Assembly: GCA_037951105.1 (NCBI GenBank) | Contig: JBAMJV010004291.1 | Span: 112,821 to 176,820 of the forward strand | Direction of reading: 5' to 3' | DNA from: Echinarachnius parma | Taxonomy: Eukaryota > Echinodermata > Echinoidea > Clypeasteroida > Echinarachniidae | Length of the DNA stretch: 64,000 nt | Part shown: one piece after another, positions 44,395 to 63,591 of the stretch | How positions within the stretch are numbered: the stretch's first letter is position 1 | How the letters are laid out: each line of letters starts with the position of its first letter | Notes under the pieces: generated by a model | The model's database searches: none | Seen by the model: the letters and a program-made list of their open reading frames with translations, nothing else | Told to the model about the DNA's origin: nothing | Position numbers and translations under genes: made by a program

Positions 44395-45973
44395 TCGTTC
44401 TTTGAAACTACGGTCTATAAAACATAAATTTACATTTGTCTTATACAAATATACTATTATACAATGTATTTATTTATAGTCAGTGGGCAAATCCATTTTG
44501 TCTTACTTTTAATCTCTTTCTCTCTCCTTCTATTTCATATTAATTACAACAAATCCTTCATGCGCAAATATTAAATGTTATAAGTCATGTAAATGTTACT
44601 GCTGTCAATGTACATTCCTGCATAACTAATAATGTGTCAATGTACAATGTATGATAAAAATTAATGTTGCATGTACATAAAAGAAATATTAATAGGAAGT
44701 ATGTAGTTGCACTGCAAGAGATCAATATATTCAATATTAATGTGAATGTTGTGAAAACATTACCATGCATGCTTTACATGTAGATAAAGAGTAGTGAATG
44801 TTACTATACAGATACATGTACATGTGAATTAATGTTGTATTCCTAGCAAAACAAGTCCTGCCAACTATGTGTATACAGCGGAATTATGATGACAAATCTC
44901 TGATTTTCTCATTTCATGAACATACTCGAGGATAACTGGAATTAATCGAGACTTAGAAAATGAGTGATATCACTCAGATTTCACAATTCATACAGCTTAA
45001 TGTACAGGTGAAATTAACAGTTATAAATTATTTATTTAATTTATGCAGCTTTGAAAAAGGGAATGTTTATTACTTTTGTGTTGATCTTCAATTGAAATAA
45101 TGTAACAATGTCTTCTATATGAGTATATATGATCTGTTTTTGTTTTGATGCATCGTGAGATCCTATTATGTTGCTGAAATTTTTATTTTTCTACCGTCCA
45201 TAGTAAATGCACGTTTACTGCAAATGCTAGAGTGTTAATTTTACACCACTGGTGTCATATCTATATACAGAGTAACCATTTGTGACCAGGAATAGCCTTA
45301 AGTTGAACAATTATAACAACCCTAAATAGAGCGTTAATCAAGACAAACATTTTTGTCTTTTGTTGATGTAACTAACACCCTCTATTAATTACCCAAAGCA
45401 GTTAAATTTCTCTAAATTTTGGCTGCCCAAAACTAACATTTACCTTATGTTTTTGTGTAATAAATGGGTACCTGGCATAAACGTATTCCTTGACATGCAT
45501 GATGAGCCTCATTAGGGCAGCTCAGCTAAAGTGAGGGTGATAATGGTACATCGTACAGTGCTTTGAAATATTAGTATAAAGCGCTATAGATAGTATCTTA
45601 TATAACTATTATTTGATATGACACCACTGGTGTTAAATTAACATTCTATTTGCAGGCTTCTCTGTGTACATGTTACCCACTTTTTCGCAAAGATTTTATG
45701 CAAATGAGTTTTATCAAATGTGTGTGCTGTGTTTACATTTATCTACTTTATAGTTTTAAAGAGACCATTATTTACAATTATTCAGAATATTAAAGTTTGA
45801 CAAAAATTATTTACAGTTATTCAGAATATTAAAGTTTGACAAATTTGTTATTTATGGAATATATTATACAGATATTATTGTGTGTGCATGTTACATTATA
45901 ATGCCAAATCCATGTGTGTATATATGAGTTATGAATTATGTTTAGTTTTGAAAAGGATTGATGCGCGGAATCC
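44395..45973. other. AT-rich spacer with small repeats
   Basis: No gene recognised. A 38-base unit (ttattcagaatattaaagtt...) is duplicated at about 45775-45845, and a SINE-like tail (agcgctatagatagtatctta) is near 45580-45610. Confidence 0.5.
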
Positions 45974-46185
45974 GGACCAACATTCATGAAACCCTGCTTA
46001 GTTTCATGCTAAGTCTATTTGGAGGACACGACAGAGTATGCCAAAAATAGTCTACTCAGTTGCCAAGAAGGGTTATTATTCTTATGTCATTAATTAACCC
46101 TAGTTGGGAACTAAGAAGTTGTTGTATAGCATCAGAAATAGACATAGCATGGAACTAAGCCAGGAGAGTTTCATAAATATGGACC
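45974..46185. mobile_element. Foldback element (aacattcatgaaaccctgc)
   Basis: aacattcatgaaaccctgct and agagtttcataaatatgg are imperfect inverted ends; the interior has cttagtttcatgctaag and catggaactaagcc. Confidence 0.6.
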
Positions 46186-47099
46186 ATACTTGTATTCAGA
46201 ATATGTAGTACATTTTCAACATTCAATCTCTCAAGGTATGCAGGATATTTGGTTATATATTTTCTTCCTGTATTCATATTCTCTTTCTGTAAATGTTGTT
46301 ATGCCGGAACCAATCCATTCATTTGTGTGGGTGCAATATATGATACATTGCCTTGACTTCAATACTACTTTCTGTTTTGTTTCTGGCTTTCATGTAATAA
46401 TACTTGTATTAAGCGCTATATAAATGCAAGATATTACTATTATTATTATAAGCAGATTTTTTTTCTCCAAATATCTGTTTGCTTTTCTTTGCCATTTCAG
46501 GAAATGTTCTCAATACATTTTGACTGTACATGACTTATTTAATGATCTCTGTTTTGGGTCTGGCTTTCTTGCTTGTAAAATGTAATGAGCAGAATTTTGT
46601 TTTCCTTTGCAATTCAAGAAAGTCCACATTTGAACATGAAATGTGATCCTAAATTGCCTTCAAATCTAAAGTTTGTATTATTGCTGATATAGGATACACA
46701 GACTAGGTACATGCAAACCCTTACTATTGTATCTAATGTGATATGAAGTAATAAATAATTGCCTCTTTTCCCATCTGTGAAGAAAGCATTGAGTAAATAC
46801 ATTTCATGGATAATGTTTTGCAAAATATTGCCTTCTAAATATCTTCTGAAGACATAAATTGTTGGATGGATAATTTTAATCATCGGTTACCATTCCATTA
46901 AATGTAATAGTTATATTTATCTGTAATTATATCACTATACTACTTAATTGTACTCTGCACCTTAAGACATTCATGTTTGTCTCTGCTACATTATTCTGTG
47001 TGCTTACCTAATCCGCCCATCAAATTTGCAATGATTTTATGTGAGATGACACAACTAATATTATTGTTTATGCAACCTGGCTAAACCAGAAATCAGTCA

Positions 47100-47780
47100 C
47101 GGGTTTCGCAGTTTCTTATTTTAAGAAATTTATTGCCATGTAAAATGTGCATCATATTTTTGCGACATACGATCGCTTGCAATTCAAACTTAAAACTTTG
47201 ATACTTTCATAGGTATTGCTGAAGACAGCATCTTAGTTGTGAAGAAATTTATTGCCAGGTAAATGTACATCATATATTTGTGACTTAAAATTTTAAACTT
47301 TAAATTTCACACTTTTAAAGAAAAGAAGCCATCTTCATTTAAATTAATGTTCACACAAATTGGCTATTCTGTTGCTAAATACTGATGCAAAATATTGAAC
47401 ATATTAAGACAAAAGTCACCCATGTGAAGAACTAAATTGCGATTCAAACGTCCATTGTGTTTATCATTGTGACCTAAAATGTTAAACTTTAAAAGGCTTC
47501 ATTTACAGTACCTGTTCACATACATTAGGCATTCTATTGCTGAATAACAATGCCAAATTATACAAACTAATTATTGTTAAGAATGTAACAGGCATGTACT
47601 TTGAATTCATATGTGTGACTTTAAGATTGACACATTATTTAGAAGAGATACTATCTTCATTTACAATATTTGTTCTTAAATACATGTATTGGTCATTTAA
47701 TTGCTAAATATCTAAAATATTGAGACAATTTACTTTCCTTCTTTAATTGTAAAGAACTTTATGAGCATCTTAATTGTATA
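47100..47780. repeat. Decayed non-coding tandem array, about four units
   Basis: Units of about 150-180 bases recur with gtgac(c)taaaattttaaac, catcttcatttacaatatttgttc and attctgttgctaaatactgatgc-like words. Strongly diverged. It shows that tandem duplication here is not limited to exons. 46186-47100 is otherwise AT-rich without features. Confidence 0.6.
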
Positions 47781-47987
47781 TTTGTGACTTGTGTGAAGTG
47801 TGTGGCAGTATATATATATATGTAGTAGTAATAAAGTATGATTCAGACTAGAGTAAAAAGAAAAACAAGACTGCTTAATTGTCTCTTACTTTTTTTGTAT
47901 CACCTGTTTGTGTTTGTGTCTTTATAGACTATAGTATAGATGTGCATGACATCGGTGTCATCAGTGGTCTAGCATGGTCAGACTGAT

Positions 47988-48265
47988 GGGGGGGGGGGGG
48001 GGGGGGGGGGGGGTGGGGGCACAACTCTTGTATTTTTGTTGTTATTTTTTCAGAAATGTTCCCCTTATGTTTGTCATTGTTTTTTCCCTCTAATTATTGG
48101 GCACAGGGCACAGCCCACCCCCCCCCCCCCCCCCTCCCTCTCCCATTTTCAAAAATGTTCTGCCTATGTTTGTATGTGTTTTTGTTTTCTTCAAATTATT
48201 AGGGCGCACAGGACAGAGCCCTACCCCCACCCCCATGTGCCCCCCCCCCCCCCCCCCCCCCTCCC
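47988..48265. repeat. Poly(G)/poly(C) runs and local duplication
   Basis: A G run at about 47991-48013 and C runs at about 48119-48134 and 48241-48260, the latter two at the ends of a unit of about 125 bases present twice (aaatgttc..tatgtttgt..attattgggc/acagggca). Source of spurious Pro-rich and Gly-rich ORFs. Confidence 0.9.
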
Positions 48266-48975
48266 ACCACACCATGGAGCTATGTGTCTATGGTATATGA
48301 ACAAGAACAGACAGTACACATATAAACCATTGCCCCATGGTATACAGAGGAAGGAAAGAAAAGAAAAGGTGATCATTACAGAGAGGGGGAGAAAGAGTGA
48401 ATTATACTGTGAAGCTCTCGCTACAAGATAGTAAAATATAGGAATAAACTATCTACACTGGAGTGAGTAAAACAAGGAGTTTATTCCCTTATTGTAATGT
48501 GAGAATCCCTAGAGTTCTAAGTAAGTTTTGTGGATATACTAGATCCCTTTCGTAGGGTGTGTGAAAATAAGAAGATCGAGCTACTATTCGGATTTTCATT
48601 TTTTAAGTAAACAAGCTGAAAACAATGAATATAATAAGACATTGTGTGATTCTGTAACATTTTTGAGCGGTTCATTGGTTGATCAATTGATCAATTATTT
48701 TGATAAGTTGACAAGTCATACATTGCAAGAAAAACGAATATCATTAGCGATATTATTAATGATACTCTTTCCGCAGTGAGTAACAAGGAGGCAGACTATA
48801 CAGGCTCAAAACCACTATTTATGTACAACTGAATAGTCAGAAAATGTCAAAAATAAAGTTCTTGCCAAACGTTTGATTTTAATGCCAATCTAAAGTGCAT
48901 ACTTGGTAGTATATACTCCGAGAAAATTAGCACGTAATGTTACTGTGCAAGAATTGTGTGCTTCATTTTGATAAA

Positions 48976-49520
48976 AAGGTGTAACATACGTTACCATCAA
49001 CATTTCACATGATGGCTAGTTAGTTTCAAAGTTGGTAACTGAAGGTTACAATCATGAAAATAAACAACAAAGTGTTAATAAAACCATTAAAACATATTTG
49101 TGAACATCGCATCTAGTCAGGCGTCCGTTAACGATTTCCAAAGATATGTGATTTGGCGGCCGCGTAACGTATGTTTCAAAATGGTAACATATGTTACATT
49201 AGTGTTGTTTGAATACAATTTTGGCCTTGAAAATGATTGCTAAGCTCACCCTGAACCACATATAGATGGCGTAAACAAGTTTGCGACCAATTTAGATAGT
49301 TATTAAGTATATCCTACACACATTTTTGTACGCATGGTAACGTATGTTACATCTCATAAGTTTTTTGTGACCTTCAATTGGTTGAATAAGCAACATTTAG
49401 CTGAACTTAATTTTCATTTCTGCGTAATATCAATCTACTTCATTGGCCTGAACTCCAGTATAATCATTTACATCATAGTGGTTACCTATATTTAAAATTT
49501 GTGGTAACGTATGTTACACC
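48976..49520. mobile_element. Element built on repeated ggtaacgtatgttac palindromes
   Basis: Ends aggtgtaacatacgttacc and ggtaacgtatgttacacct are perfect inverted repeats, and each is itself nearly palindromic. Related sites lie inside near 49165, 49181 and 49336, with a worn one at 49692. Probably a non-autonomous transposon with subterminal repeats; a cluster of regulatory sites upstream of LC3 is the alternative. Confidence 0.55.
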
Positions 49521-49923
49521 TCTTAACTCTACCTTTTTATCCCGTCTCTTTCTTATATTCCCAGTCACATTTCGTTTGTGTCTTGACTTTTAAACATGTT
49601 TTTACTTGTATGCCATGTTCTCATCATTAGAAAAATAAGATAACTGTACAGATGTTAGCATCTAAGCATATCTCTTTATTTAGTAAGATGACGGTAACGT
49701 ATATGTTTCACTAGATTTGGCGACACTGGCCATCAAAATTTTAAATGAAGTGGGATCATTAAAACTTTTATGTTTCATAGATTACTGTGCTGCTGTCGTG
49801 AAACCGCACTTGTTTTGCTCCTTTATACTCTTATATTTCTACAAAACTGGAAAAACTGAACGATTTTGTCTTGGGGACATGGGGTTTTTGGTACCTCAGC
49901 CATATTCCATCCCCTGGCATTTG

Positions 49924-50054
49924 TTATGCCTCCGCCAACGTAGTGGCCGGAGGCATTATGTTTTCGGGTTGTCCGTCCGTCCGTCCGTACGTACGTCCGT
50001 ACGTACGTCCGTCTGTCCGTCCGTCCGTACGTACGTCCCGTTTTCGTTCTCGTT
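49924..50054 (+). repeat. Truncated cctccgcc/(ccgt)n element
   Basis: Same left end as the element at 24705 (tatgcctccgccaacg, ggccggaggcattatgtttt, then ccgtccgtacgt repeats and cccgttttcgttctcg), cut off soon after. A (gaa)n microsatellite follows at 50228-50251. Confidence 0.8.
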
Positions 50055-51046
50055 TATTTTACTTTCAATCGCTTTGAATTTAAGGTAACTTTTACGAGAA
50101 GGACCCTCATATCAAATAAAAGTACAATTTTACTGGTGTAAAATTAAATCTTTTCTCTAGAAGAGCAGGATCACTGGAGACACACTTTTTCAACAATGGT
50201 GCATAATTAGTGGTTTTGGGCCTACAAGCAGAAGAAGAAGAAGAAGAAGAAGCCATGTTTACGTTACATTCGGATACGGGGATTACCCTCTTCTTGGGCT
50301 GTTCTACCTACATTCCTCACCCCGTTGATGGAAATAGTGCCCGTAAAGACACTACATTCATTCTATTGGCTGTTTGTAACATCTGACTCAAATTGGTTAT
50401 CATTTTGTAGTATTTTTTTCAAATCGTGAAGTAATGACAAATCTAAAGACTTTAGTGTAATTGACATGGGTATAAAATTCACAACGCAAGGGAGGAAGTT
50501 CATTGAATGAAATTTCGCAATCGTAAAATGACGTCATATCAAAATATACAATCGCGGAAAAACACAACATACACGATACGTGTAAAAATCAATGTTGGTT
50601 AATAGACATCTTACCCCCAGCTGTATCGCCTCAATGTAAATTCGCTGTATTACATTGGGTCATTGTACTATCTTTATTGCCACATTTTACAAACCAAATA
50701 AGTCAAGATCGTGGAATCCTAATGTATGTATGAATATTGTAATTAGTAAATTTAAAATAATTGTTTTAGTGATGTAATAGGTTTATTATTAAACAGTTTT
50801 AATACAGCGAACTTAGTTAGGTCAAGTCATCCAACAGCGATGTGTGCAAAACCCAGTCGAGTGAATTGTAAACACAACACCGAAACAGAGCAAGAGCTAC
50901 CGTTAACATGCAGTCAATTGCAACATCCAGTGAGTTAATCAACTGAATTGATCGAGTCAGTGGCGATATTTATTGTGAACTGAATTGAAGTGCCTTATTG
51001 TTCTCTTTATTAACGGACAATCGGTATAATAATTCATCATTCAGTC

Positions 51047-57059
<6,013 letters not shown>

Positions 57060-57680
57060 AGGAAAACAGTGTTGAATCTAAGCAAGAAAGGACTTGATTG
57101 ATTAAATCTTTTTTTTAATTAGTTGCCACAAAAATATTAGTATGTGGGGCTAAACTGACCATATTTGTGTCGTCAAAATGATGGTGTAGATAGCTTCTAA
57201 ACATCACATGATCTCATCTTGTCAACGCCGCTCAAGAAAAGTTTGGCTAGAGGAGAATATGTTAAATATAAGCAAGAAAGGACTTTGCTATTTTAAATTT
57301 TCGATTCGTAATGAAATTGCCACAAAAATATTACTATGTGGGACTAATCAAAGGTGTATTTAAGAATTATGCAGACGGCTTCCTTCATCTGACATAATCA
57401 TGAATACACGACACTACACAGGAAAGTTCGCTAGAGGAAAATAATCAGACAAGAAAGGACTTGTATTTGGTAACAATGTAGTTACCACAAAAATATGACC
57501 ATGTGGGACTAAAAGGTGTATCATGAAGCAGATTTGGAATTTATCATGACTGTGGTGTGCAGGAAACTCTTTGCTACAGGAAAACAGAGCCAAATCAATG
57601 CACGAAAAGACTCGTTATTTTAAAATTAAGTTTCATTGCAGTTGCAGCAAAAATAACAGCATGTGGGACTAATTAACAGT
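57060..57680 (+). pseudogene. Three decayed tandem copies of the LC3 exon end and 3' flank
   Basis: The segment CAGGAAACATTTGGCTAGAGG + aaaacag...aagaaaggact...ccacaaaaatatta.tatgtggg recurs near 57228, 57418 and 57560, unit about 130-190 bases. It probably forms part of the LC3 3' untranslated region. Confidence 0.8.
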
Positions 57681-57686
57681 GAATTA

Positions 57687-57829
57687 GAGGCCATCTACAA
57701 AGTATGTACGCACAAGGGGGGGGTTGGGGGGTTCACGCTGATGCGTACGCTACATTGAACCATGTGTATACAATGTGCGTACAGGGGTGGAGGGGTGGTC
57801 AATTTCGGACAATACTTTGTAGATGGCCC
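57687..57829. mobile_element. Foldback element (ggccatctacaaagta)
   Basis: ggccatctacaaagta and tactttgtagatggcc are perfect inverted ends; inner gtacgcacaaggggggg and gtgcgtacaggggtgg are related. 57830-58487 shows no gene. Confidence 0.8.
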
Positions 57830-58487
57830 CTTATGAAGCCAAACAAAGTTATGCAGACAGCTTTTGACGGTTCTGTGATACATGTAGTCCTTGCTCCATC
57901 CTAGAAATTTGATGTTAGCTATGAAAAAGGGGGGAATGACAGTTTAAACAATTAAACATGTATAAAATGGCAGCGAAAATGAAGATGACACGTTAATGCA
58001 AAAATAATGATAGTCTTCATTTTTTGCTCACCCCAAGCCATCGTGTAGAGTCAGTAATACCTAATTGTTATTTTTGTATGTATTTCAGCTTAGTATCTCA
58101 TACTATACAATTCTTATGGTGCAATGAATTAACCAAATAATGCATTTTAACCGGAATCACGCTAGGTATGGGTTAGGGTTAGAAGTATGAAGTTATGTGG
58201 TTAAAAGAAAACCCCATTTAGAGTTTGTTAGGGTATTTCTTTCTATGGCTACCCCTAAAAAGACTGAGCTCTGTATATATATGAGTAAATGCAAATATGC
58301 AAGTGATTCCATAGAAATATATCTATTTTACTCTTCGTCTTTTTTTTTAAGATGTACAAAATCAGTACTGCCTGTGTCTCACATATGTCTGTGTATGTAT
58401 AGCTATGTTTTTTTTTTCAACCTTAAATTTAGTTTTATCTTTTTATGCTTAATGTATATATGATTGTCTTTGTAAGAAGTTTTCACT

Positions 58488-60533
58488 TTAAAGGGATCTA
58501 GTAACCTTGTTGACATGTGCAAAACCTAAAGAAGGGGTGATGAGTATCTGTAATCTGATATGACCACTGAGTGATATGTGAACATTCCATGGTAAATGAA
58601 TGTCATATGACCGAGTATTGAGCGAAAATGCAAAGTGATATTTGCTAATTCATTGCACTGACCTTGTACACAGTTACTTTCAATTCTCCATTCAAAACGG
58701 AACGCTACACTAATAAATATATTTGTAATGAAGAGAAATTTGGAAAACCAAAACCTGTTCACTTGTATTGGTAATACGAATAAGGCTGAGTCATGTCGGT
58801 AATTGTCGGAACCGGGTCCCGATAAACTTTTACCGGTCGGGAACCGGTATCCCGATAAATTTTCACCGTCGAAACTCGGACCGGTAAAATCACGCAATCG
58901 TGCACGCATCGGCAAAATGCACTGTTTGGGGCTTATATTGCTCTTTTTATATGCAAATAACATAATAAATACTGAGGCTTTAATGGATTTACATATCAAT
59001 CTTTACGGGAAAATAGTTACAGTATCCAGAATTAACTCAGTTTCGCATGAAAAGTTTTTTTTTTTCCGAAGTAAATTCATCGTTTGTTCACCATTGCCCA
59101 TCGCAACACGGTTCACAGAAACTTAGCCCGCTAGTCTGGGGGAAACATCACATGTACGATCGCTTGTGACTGTGAGCCACTGCATGCCCTTAAAAAGTGG
59201 CTATAAATTAGCCTTTTCGCAATCAACACCATTTTGATATTCTACTTACATGATTTCGAATGGCGTTTGACAGCCGAACAGAAAAAAAAGAGCCCCGAAA
59301 CAATGAAAACAACTACTCAAAACATCGATAAAAAACGACTACATCGTTCCAATTCGCTCGTATACCCTGTGTGCAAGTTACGGGGTCTCTTTTCTTGCGC
59401 AAGATCCATCCGCGGGGACTTCCCCAATTCCTGGCGGATGGATCTTGCCGATAGAGGGCGGACTGGAACATAGTTCCACCGGCCCAGCAAGAGACCCGTA
59501 ACTTGCACACAGGGTATACGAGCAAATGGGAGCGATGTAGTCGTTTTTTATCGATGTTTTGAGTAGTTGTTTTCATTGTTTTGGGGCTCATTTTTGTTTC
59601 TGTTCGGCTGTCAAACGCCATGAAATCATGTAAGTAGAATATCAACACATTTTTAAATGGTGCAAATGACCAAAAAACGTATTTTGAGCCACTTTTTGAA
59701 TGCACTGGCTCATCAGCTGGATCATACAAAGATCCATCAGACAACTCCCCTGGAGTATCGGACTAACATTGTGTGCACATCCGCCGACAATATCGTTCAA
59801 ATGACTAGCAATTTTGCGCTTCCTGTTCAATTTCTGACTGTCATACGAAGTAATGAACCAATAATTTCTCGAAAATAACCACTCTTTAAAGTAAATGATA
59901 TCAATTGCCCCGTTTTTATTTGAATTCCGCTACATTATTGTGATAATCTTAATTTCTTTTTTAACATTTTATTTTTTTTCATTTTTTTTTCGGGGCACTG
60001 TTTCCCGATATACCGAACCGGGTCCCGATTGAAACGGTCGGTAACCGGTGTGATCGACCGAACCGACTCAGCCTTAAATACGAATATAACAATGTATGTG
60101 AGAAGAGCTAGAGTTCTAAGTACGTTTTGTGGATGTTGACAATGTTATTAGATCTCTTTAAAGGGATCTAGTAACATTATCCAAATCCTCAACATCCAAT
60201 TGGAATTCTAGTGGTTCCCACATACCTTGTGATATTGACAATTATTAACAATAGATTTAGAAGCATGAATTTCCCTTTCCTTAATAAGATATTTACGATT
60301 GAAGTGTTAAGATGGTAAACTATCCACTGGATAGTCGTAACCATGTACAAAGTCAGTGCAATGAGTTAGTGAATAAAACTTTGCATTTTGGCTCATTACT
60401 GGGCCATATAACGTCTATTTAATTTGAAATTTGCACACAATACCCTGTGGACATATCAGATAACAACAATATACATTGTATCAACCATTCTTCACTTTTT
60501 GCACATGTCAACAAAGTCACTAGATCTCTTTAA
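58488..60533. mobile_element. TTAAAGGGATCTAGTAAC elements enclosing nested insertions
   Basis: Starts ttaaagggatctagtaacc at 58488; a right end gttattagatctctttaa at about 60161 shares its TTAA with another left end, and the last right end is at 60533 (cactagatctctttaa). So there are two abutting copies, or one rearranged copy, of the family at 29019. The first contains the element at 58781-60076. Confidence 0.7.
58781..60076. mobile_element. taaggctgag element with 8-base target duplication and inner foldback
   Basis: Perfect 10-base inverted ends (taaggctgag, ctcagcctta) flanked by the direct repeat aatacgaa at 58773-58780 and 60077-60084, consistent with hAT-type insertion. Subterminal DNA is rich in accgggtcccgat words. 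Its middle (about 59236-59644) is a second long foldback with arms of about 150 bases (acatgatttcgaatggcgtt at the left) around a further hairpin, caagatccatccgc/gcggatggatcttg. Confidence 0.85.
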
Positions 60534-60890
60534 TGTTAACCTCGTGTTATCTTTGCCGTGTTAATTGTTCATGTTTACTTATCACGCTTAGCACTAAAGT
60601 TGTAAATGCTGCAGAAAATATTTAGCAATATCAGATTATTTACATTAAGTACATACTTTCAAGTTAGTCTCTATTTTATAATTTACTGAATTTGTTATTA
60701 TTTCAATTTTAACAAAAGCTTATTTTATTTACTAATTTCTGTCAGTTTACTTTACCCTATGTTTGAATTGACTCAATTATTTTCATACAGTTTTACAAAA
60801 ATCTTGGAACAGAACTTATTTTAGTACTTCTGTCCCATTATGGTTATTTGCTTGTGTACTTGTATATATCTGTATTTTAAAAAAATGAAT

Positions 60891-61052
60891 TACAGTCATA
60901 CCTGTCATAGTAGCAACCTGTCTATAGCAGCCACCAAAAGTGACCCCTGTAGAGAAAAAACAGTGTTATGAAACCTGTCTATAGAGGTCCCCTGTATAGT
61001 GGCCACATGTTTATTTCCCTTAGGTGGTCACTATACAGTGGTTTGACTGTAT
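60891..61052. mobile_element. tacagtcaaacctg-family element, copy 2
   Basis: Starts tacagtcatacctgtcatag and ends cagtggtttgactgta; contains cctgtctatagaggtcccctg as in the copy at 8309. Confidence 0.6.
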
Positions 61053-61199
61053 AGTTAAGTGTAAATTCCATTTTATTCCGGAAACCAAGAGTAAACATGT
61101 TAACTGCCAAACTATATAAATTTAATGTAGACATGTTTGCCTCCCTCCCTCTTTCAATCCATGTACATAATGTAAATGTTTAGAAATGATATGACCTAA

Positions 61200-61330
61200 T
61201 AGAGCAACACAGCACCATGAAAGATTAGTTATTGTTGGGTAGAAGTACTAGAGGTAGACAGAGTACACTTTGGATGAATAATGTTAAGGAGTGGCTGATT
61301 GAAAATGCCAGTATCCAGGCAAAAGATCAT
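61200..61330 (+). mobile_element. Short remnant of a non-LTR retrotransposon C-terminus
   Basis: Reads GRSTRGRQSTLWMNNVKEWL, close to the GRxRxTWxDNIKEW ending common in LINE-type polyproteins. No other domain remains. Confidence 0.45.
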
Positions 61331-61850
61331 AATATTCTGGCTAAAAGATCTTTACTGTTAGGACAAAATCATCTAATTTGGGGGGAAATGCTATCATTTT
61401 GTTTTTATAAAATCATCTTACTTTCTATTCAGACCTTCCAGTGAAAAATACCCAGTTTATTGTACTACAGATTACAGCATGTGTGGTCTGCAAACCTATT
61501 GTTTATATTTTCACTTCATGTGTTACATTATCAATATATAACCCTTCCATATGTCATGGGCTGTAAAACCGTTATTAAATTGTTTTGGGTTGGTAGTTGT
61601 ATTTATAATAAGTGCTTTAGTAATAAAAGGTAACCTTTGTAATGCAATGCCAACTGCATGTTAAAAGAACATAAATATAGTTTATATATTTCACATTTTA
61701 ATCAGATGTTTAGAGTCTGATAATGATGCAGCATATTAAATGACATATTTTCAACTAAAGAAACATTTTAGCATATGACTTTGTTTTTCTTTTATTTTAG
61801 TTTTTTTCTCTAGTATTTCAAACATTATGCCAATATCTCATGATGAATCT

Positions 61851-62588
61851 ATACCTCGCACAAAAAGTTCCGCAATCGAGGTTTGCGCATTAATAACTTT
61901 TCTATTACGCTATTACCATTCATAAATATGGCATCATTGGAAAGTGTAAATTCTCCCCTTTACATTGATATAACATTTGCTATGAATATTTTATCATGGA
62001 ATGTGCATTGCATCCAAATGTAGGGCAAAGTCAGAAGTGAAATGTTGCAAAATGCACTGATTTTGTCAACAGTGTGCCTTCCTTGGCTTGAATGGGGGTG
62101 AGGTGGTCATGCATTCAAGCCACGTTTAATCTTCAAACAAAAGAAAGGCACACTGTTGACAAAATCAGTGCATTTTGCAACATTTCATTTTTTACTTTGC
62201 CCTACATTCGGATGTAATGCACATTCCATGATAAAATATCCATAGCAAATGTTATATCAATGTAAAGAGGAGGATTCACGCTTTACAATGATACCAAATT
62301 TATGAATGGTAATAACGGAATAGGCATTCAAGCCACGTTTTAATCTTCAAACAAAAGGAAGGCGCTTTGTTGACAAAATTAGTGCATTTTGCAACATTTC
62401 ACTTTTGACTTTGCCCTGCATTCGGATGCAATGCACATTCCATGATTAAATATTCATAGCAAATGTTATATCAATGTAAAGGGGAGAATTCACACTTTCC
62501 AATGATACCAAATTTATGAATGGTAATAGCGTAATAGAAAAGTTATTAATGCGCAAACCTGGATTGCGGAACTTTTTGTGCGTAGTAT
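61851..62588. mobile_element. Large foldback element with a duplicated right arm
   Basis: Left arm (atacctcgcacaaaaagttc onward) pairs with the far right end (gaactttttgtgcg). The segment with gcaacatttcac.ttttgacttt, gcattccatgat and gttatatcaatgtaaag occurs once on the left and twice on the right (about 62115-62325 and 62330-62540). About 740 bases, no ORF. Confidence 0.8.
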
Positions 62589-62742
62589 ATAAAGGCAAGA
62601 TTATAATGAAGAGTTTTGCAGCAGGTTTAATTGCATGCAATTACCTTGAAATGGTTTGTTGTTTATTTGTTTTTGTTTTTATTTAAACCCTTCACTTCTT
62701 GATTAGTTCAGCAATTCTCAATTGTGAACAATGAGATGTGAC

Positions 62743-63571
62743 TTAAAGGGATAGTTTTGGTATAGAGGGCGCTTACGAAATAATTGTTCCGTGAGGTAAT
62801 GAAAAACTGAGTGTCAAATTTGAAAGAGCATACAATTTTAATTACAGAATAAACTTTATTTGATCGGTTCAGAAACGGCTAAAAATATCAATAAATATAT
62901 CCGATCAGAGTAAATGTGGGATCCCACATTTATTTGATGATTTAAGAAGAAAAAATGCTTGTAAACAATTTACAAAAGAGGTTTTTAAATAGTTGTTTTA
63001 ACAGATCTTTTTGAATGATAACAGGCTTTTTACTTATTATTATTTTTTTGTTTTACCTTTCGAGCATGGTGGAGTTATAACTATAGAGTGGTGAAGTGTG
63101 ATGTCATAAATGATGTCATAAACATTTTTTTTAGAATTTTCAAATTTGGACTTCATTTTCAGAAAGAGCATAACAAATCATGTCCAAATACCAAAAATCA
63201 AAGGAATAGGTTACGTATTGGCTGAGATATGCCCATCCGAATGATTTTTTTGTCAATGGGCAATCAGTATTAAAGTGCACTGGTTCCTAAATTTAGGAAC
63301 CAGTGCACTATAACACTGATTGCCCATTGCGGTAAAATTCATTCGGATGTGCATACCTCAGCCAATACGTAACCTATTCCTTTGATTTTCGGTATTTGGA
63401 CATTATTTGTTATGCTCTTTCTGAAAATGAAGTCCAAAATTGAAAATTCTAAAAAAGTGCTTTTATGACGTCATGGCTTCTGTACTCTATTAGTTTGTAA
63501 AGTTATGGTGCAGGATTTAGTTACTAAAATTCAGTTTGACCATGTTGACCAAAACTCAACTATCCCTTTAA
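62743..63571. mobile_element. TTAAAGGGATAGT element, copy 4, with nested palindrome
   Basis: Starts ttaaagggatagttttggta and ends caaaactcaactatcccttt + aa. A long palindrome at 63085-63488 (agagtggtgaag..., centre ggttcctaaatttaggaacc near 63294) interrupts the family phrase gagttataactat|tagtttgtaa, so it inserted later. Confidence 0.8.
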
Positions 63572-63591
63572 ATAACAGATTACAATAGAGC

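Noticed and set aside
48036-48431. 131-codon Pro-rich ORF
   Set aside because: Created by C runs in a local duplication; no domain or splice evidence.
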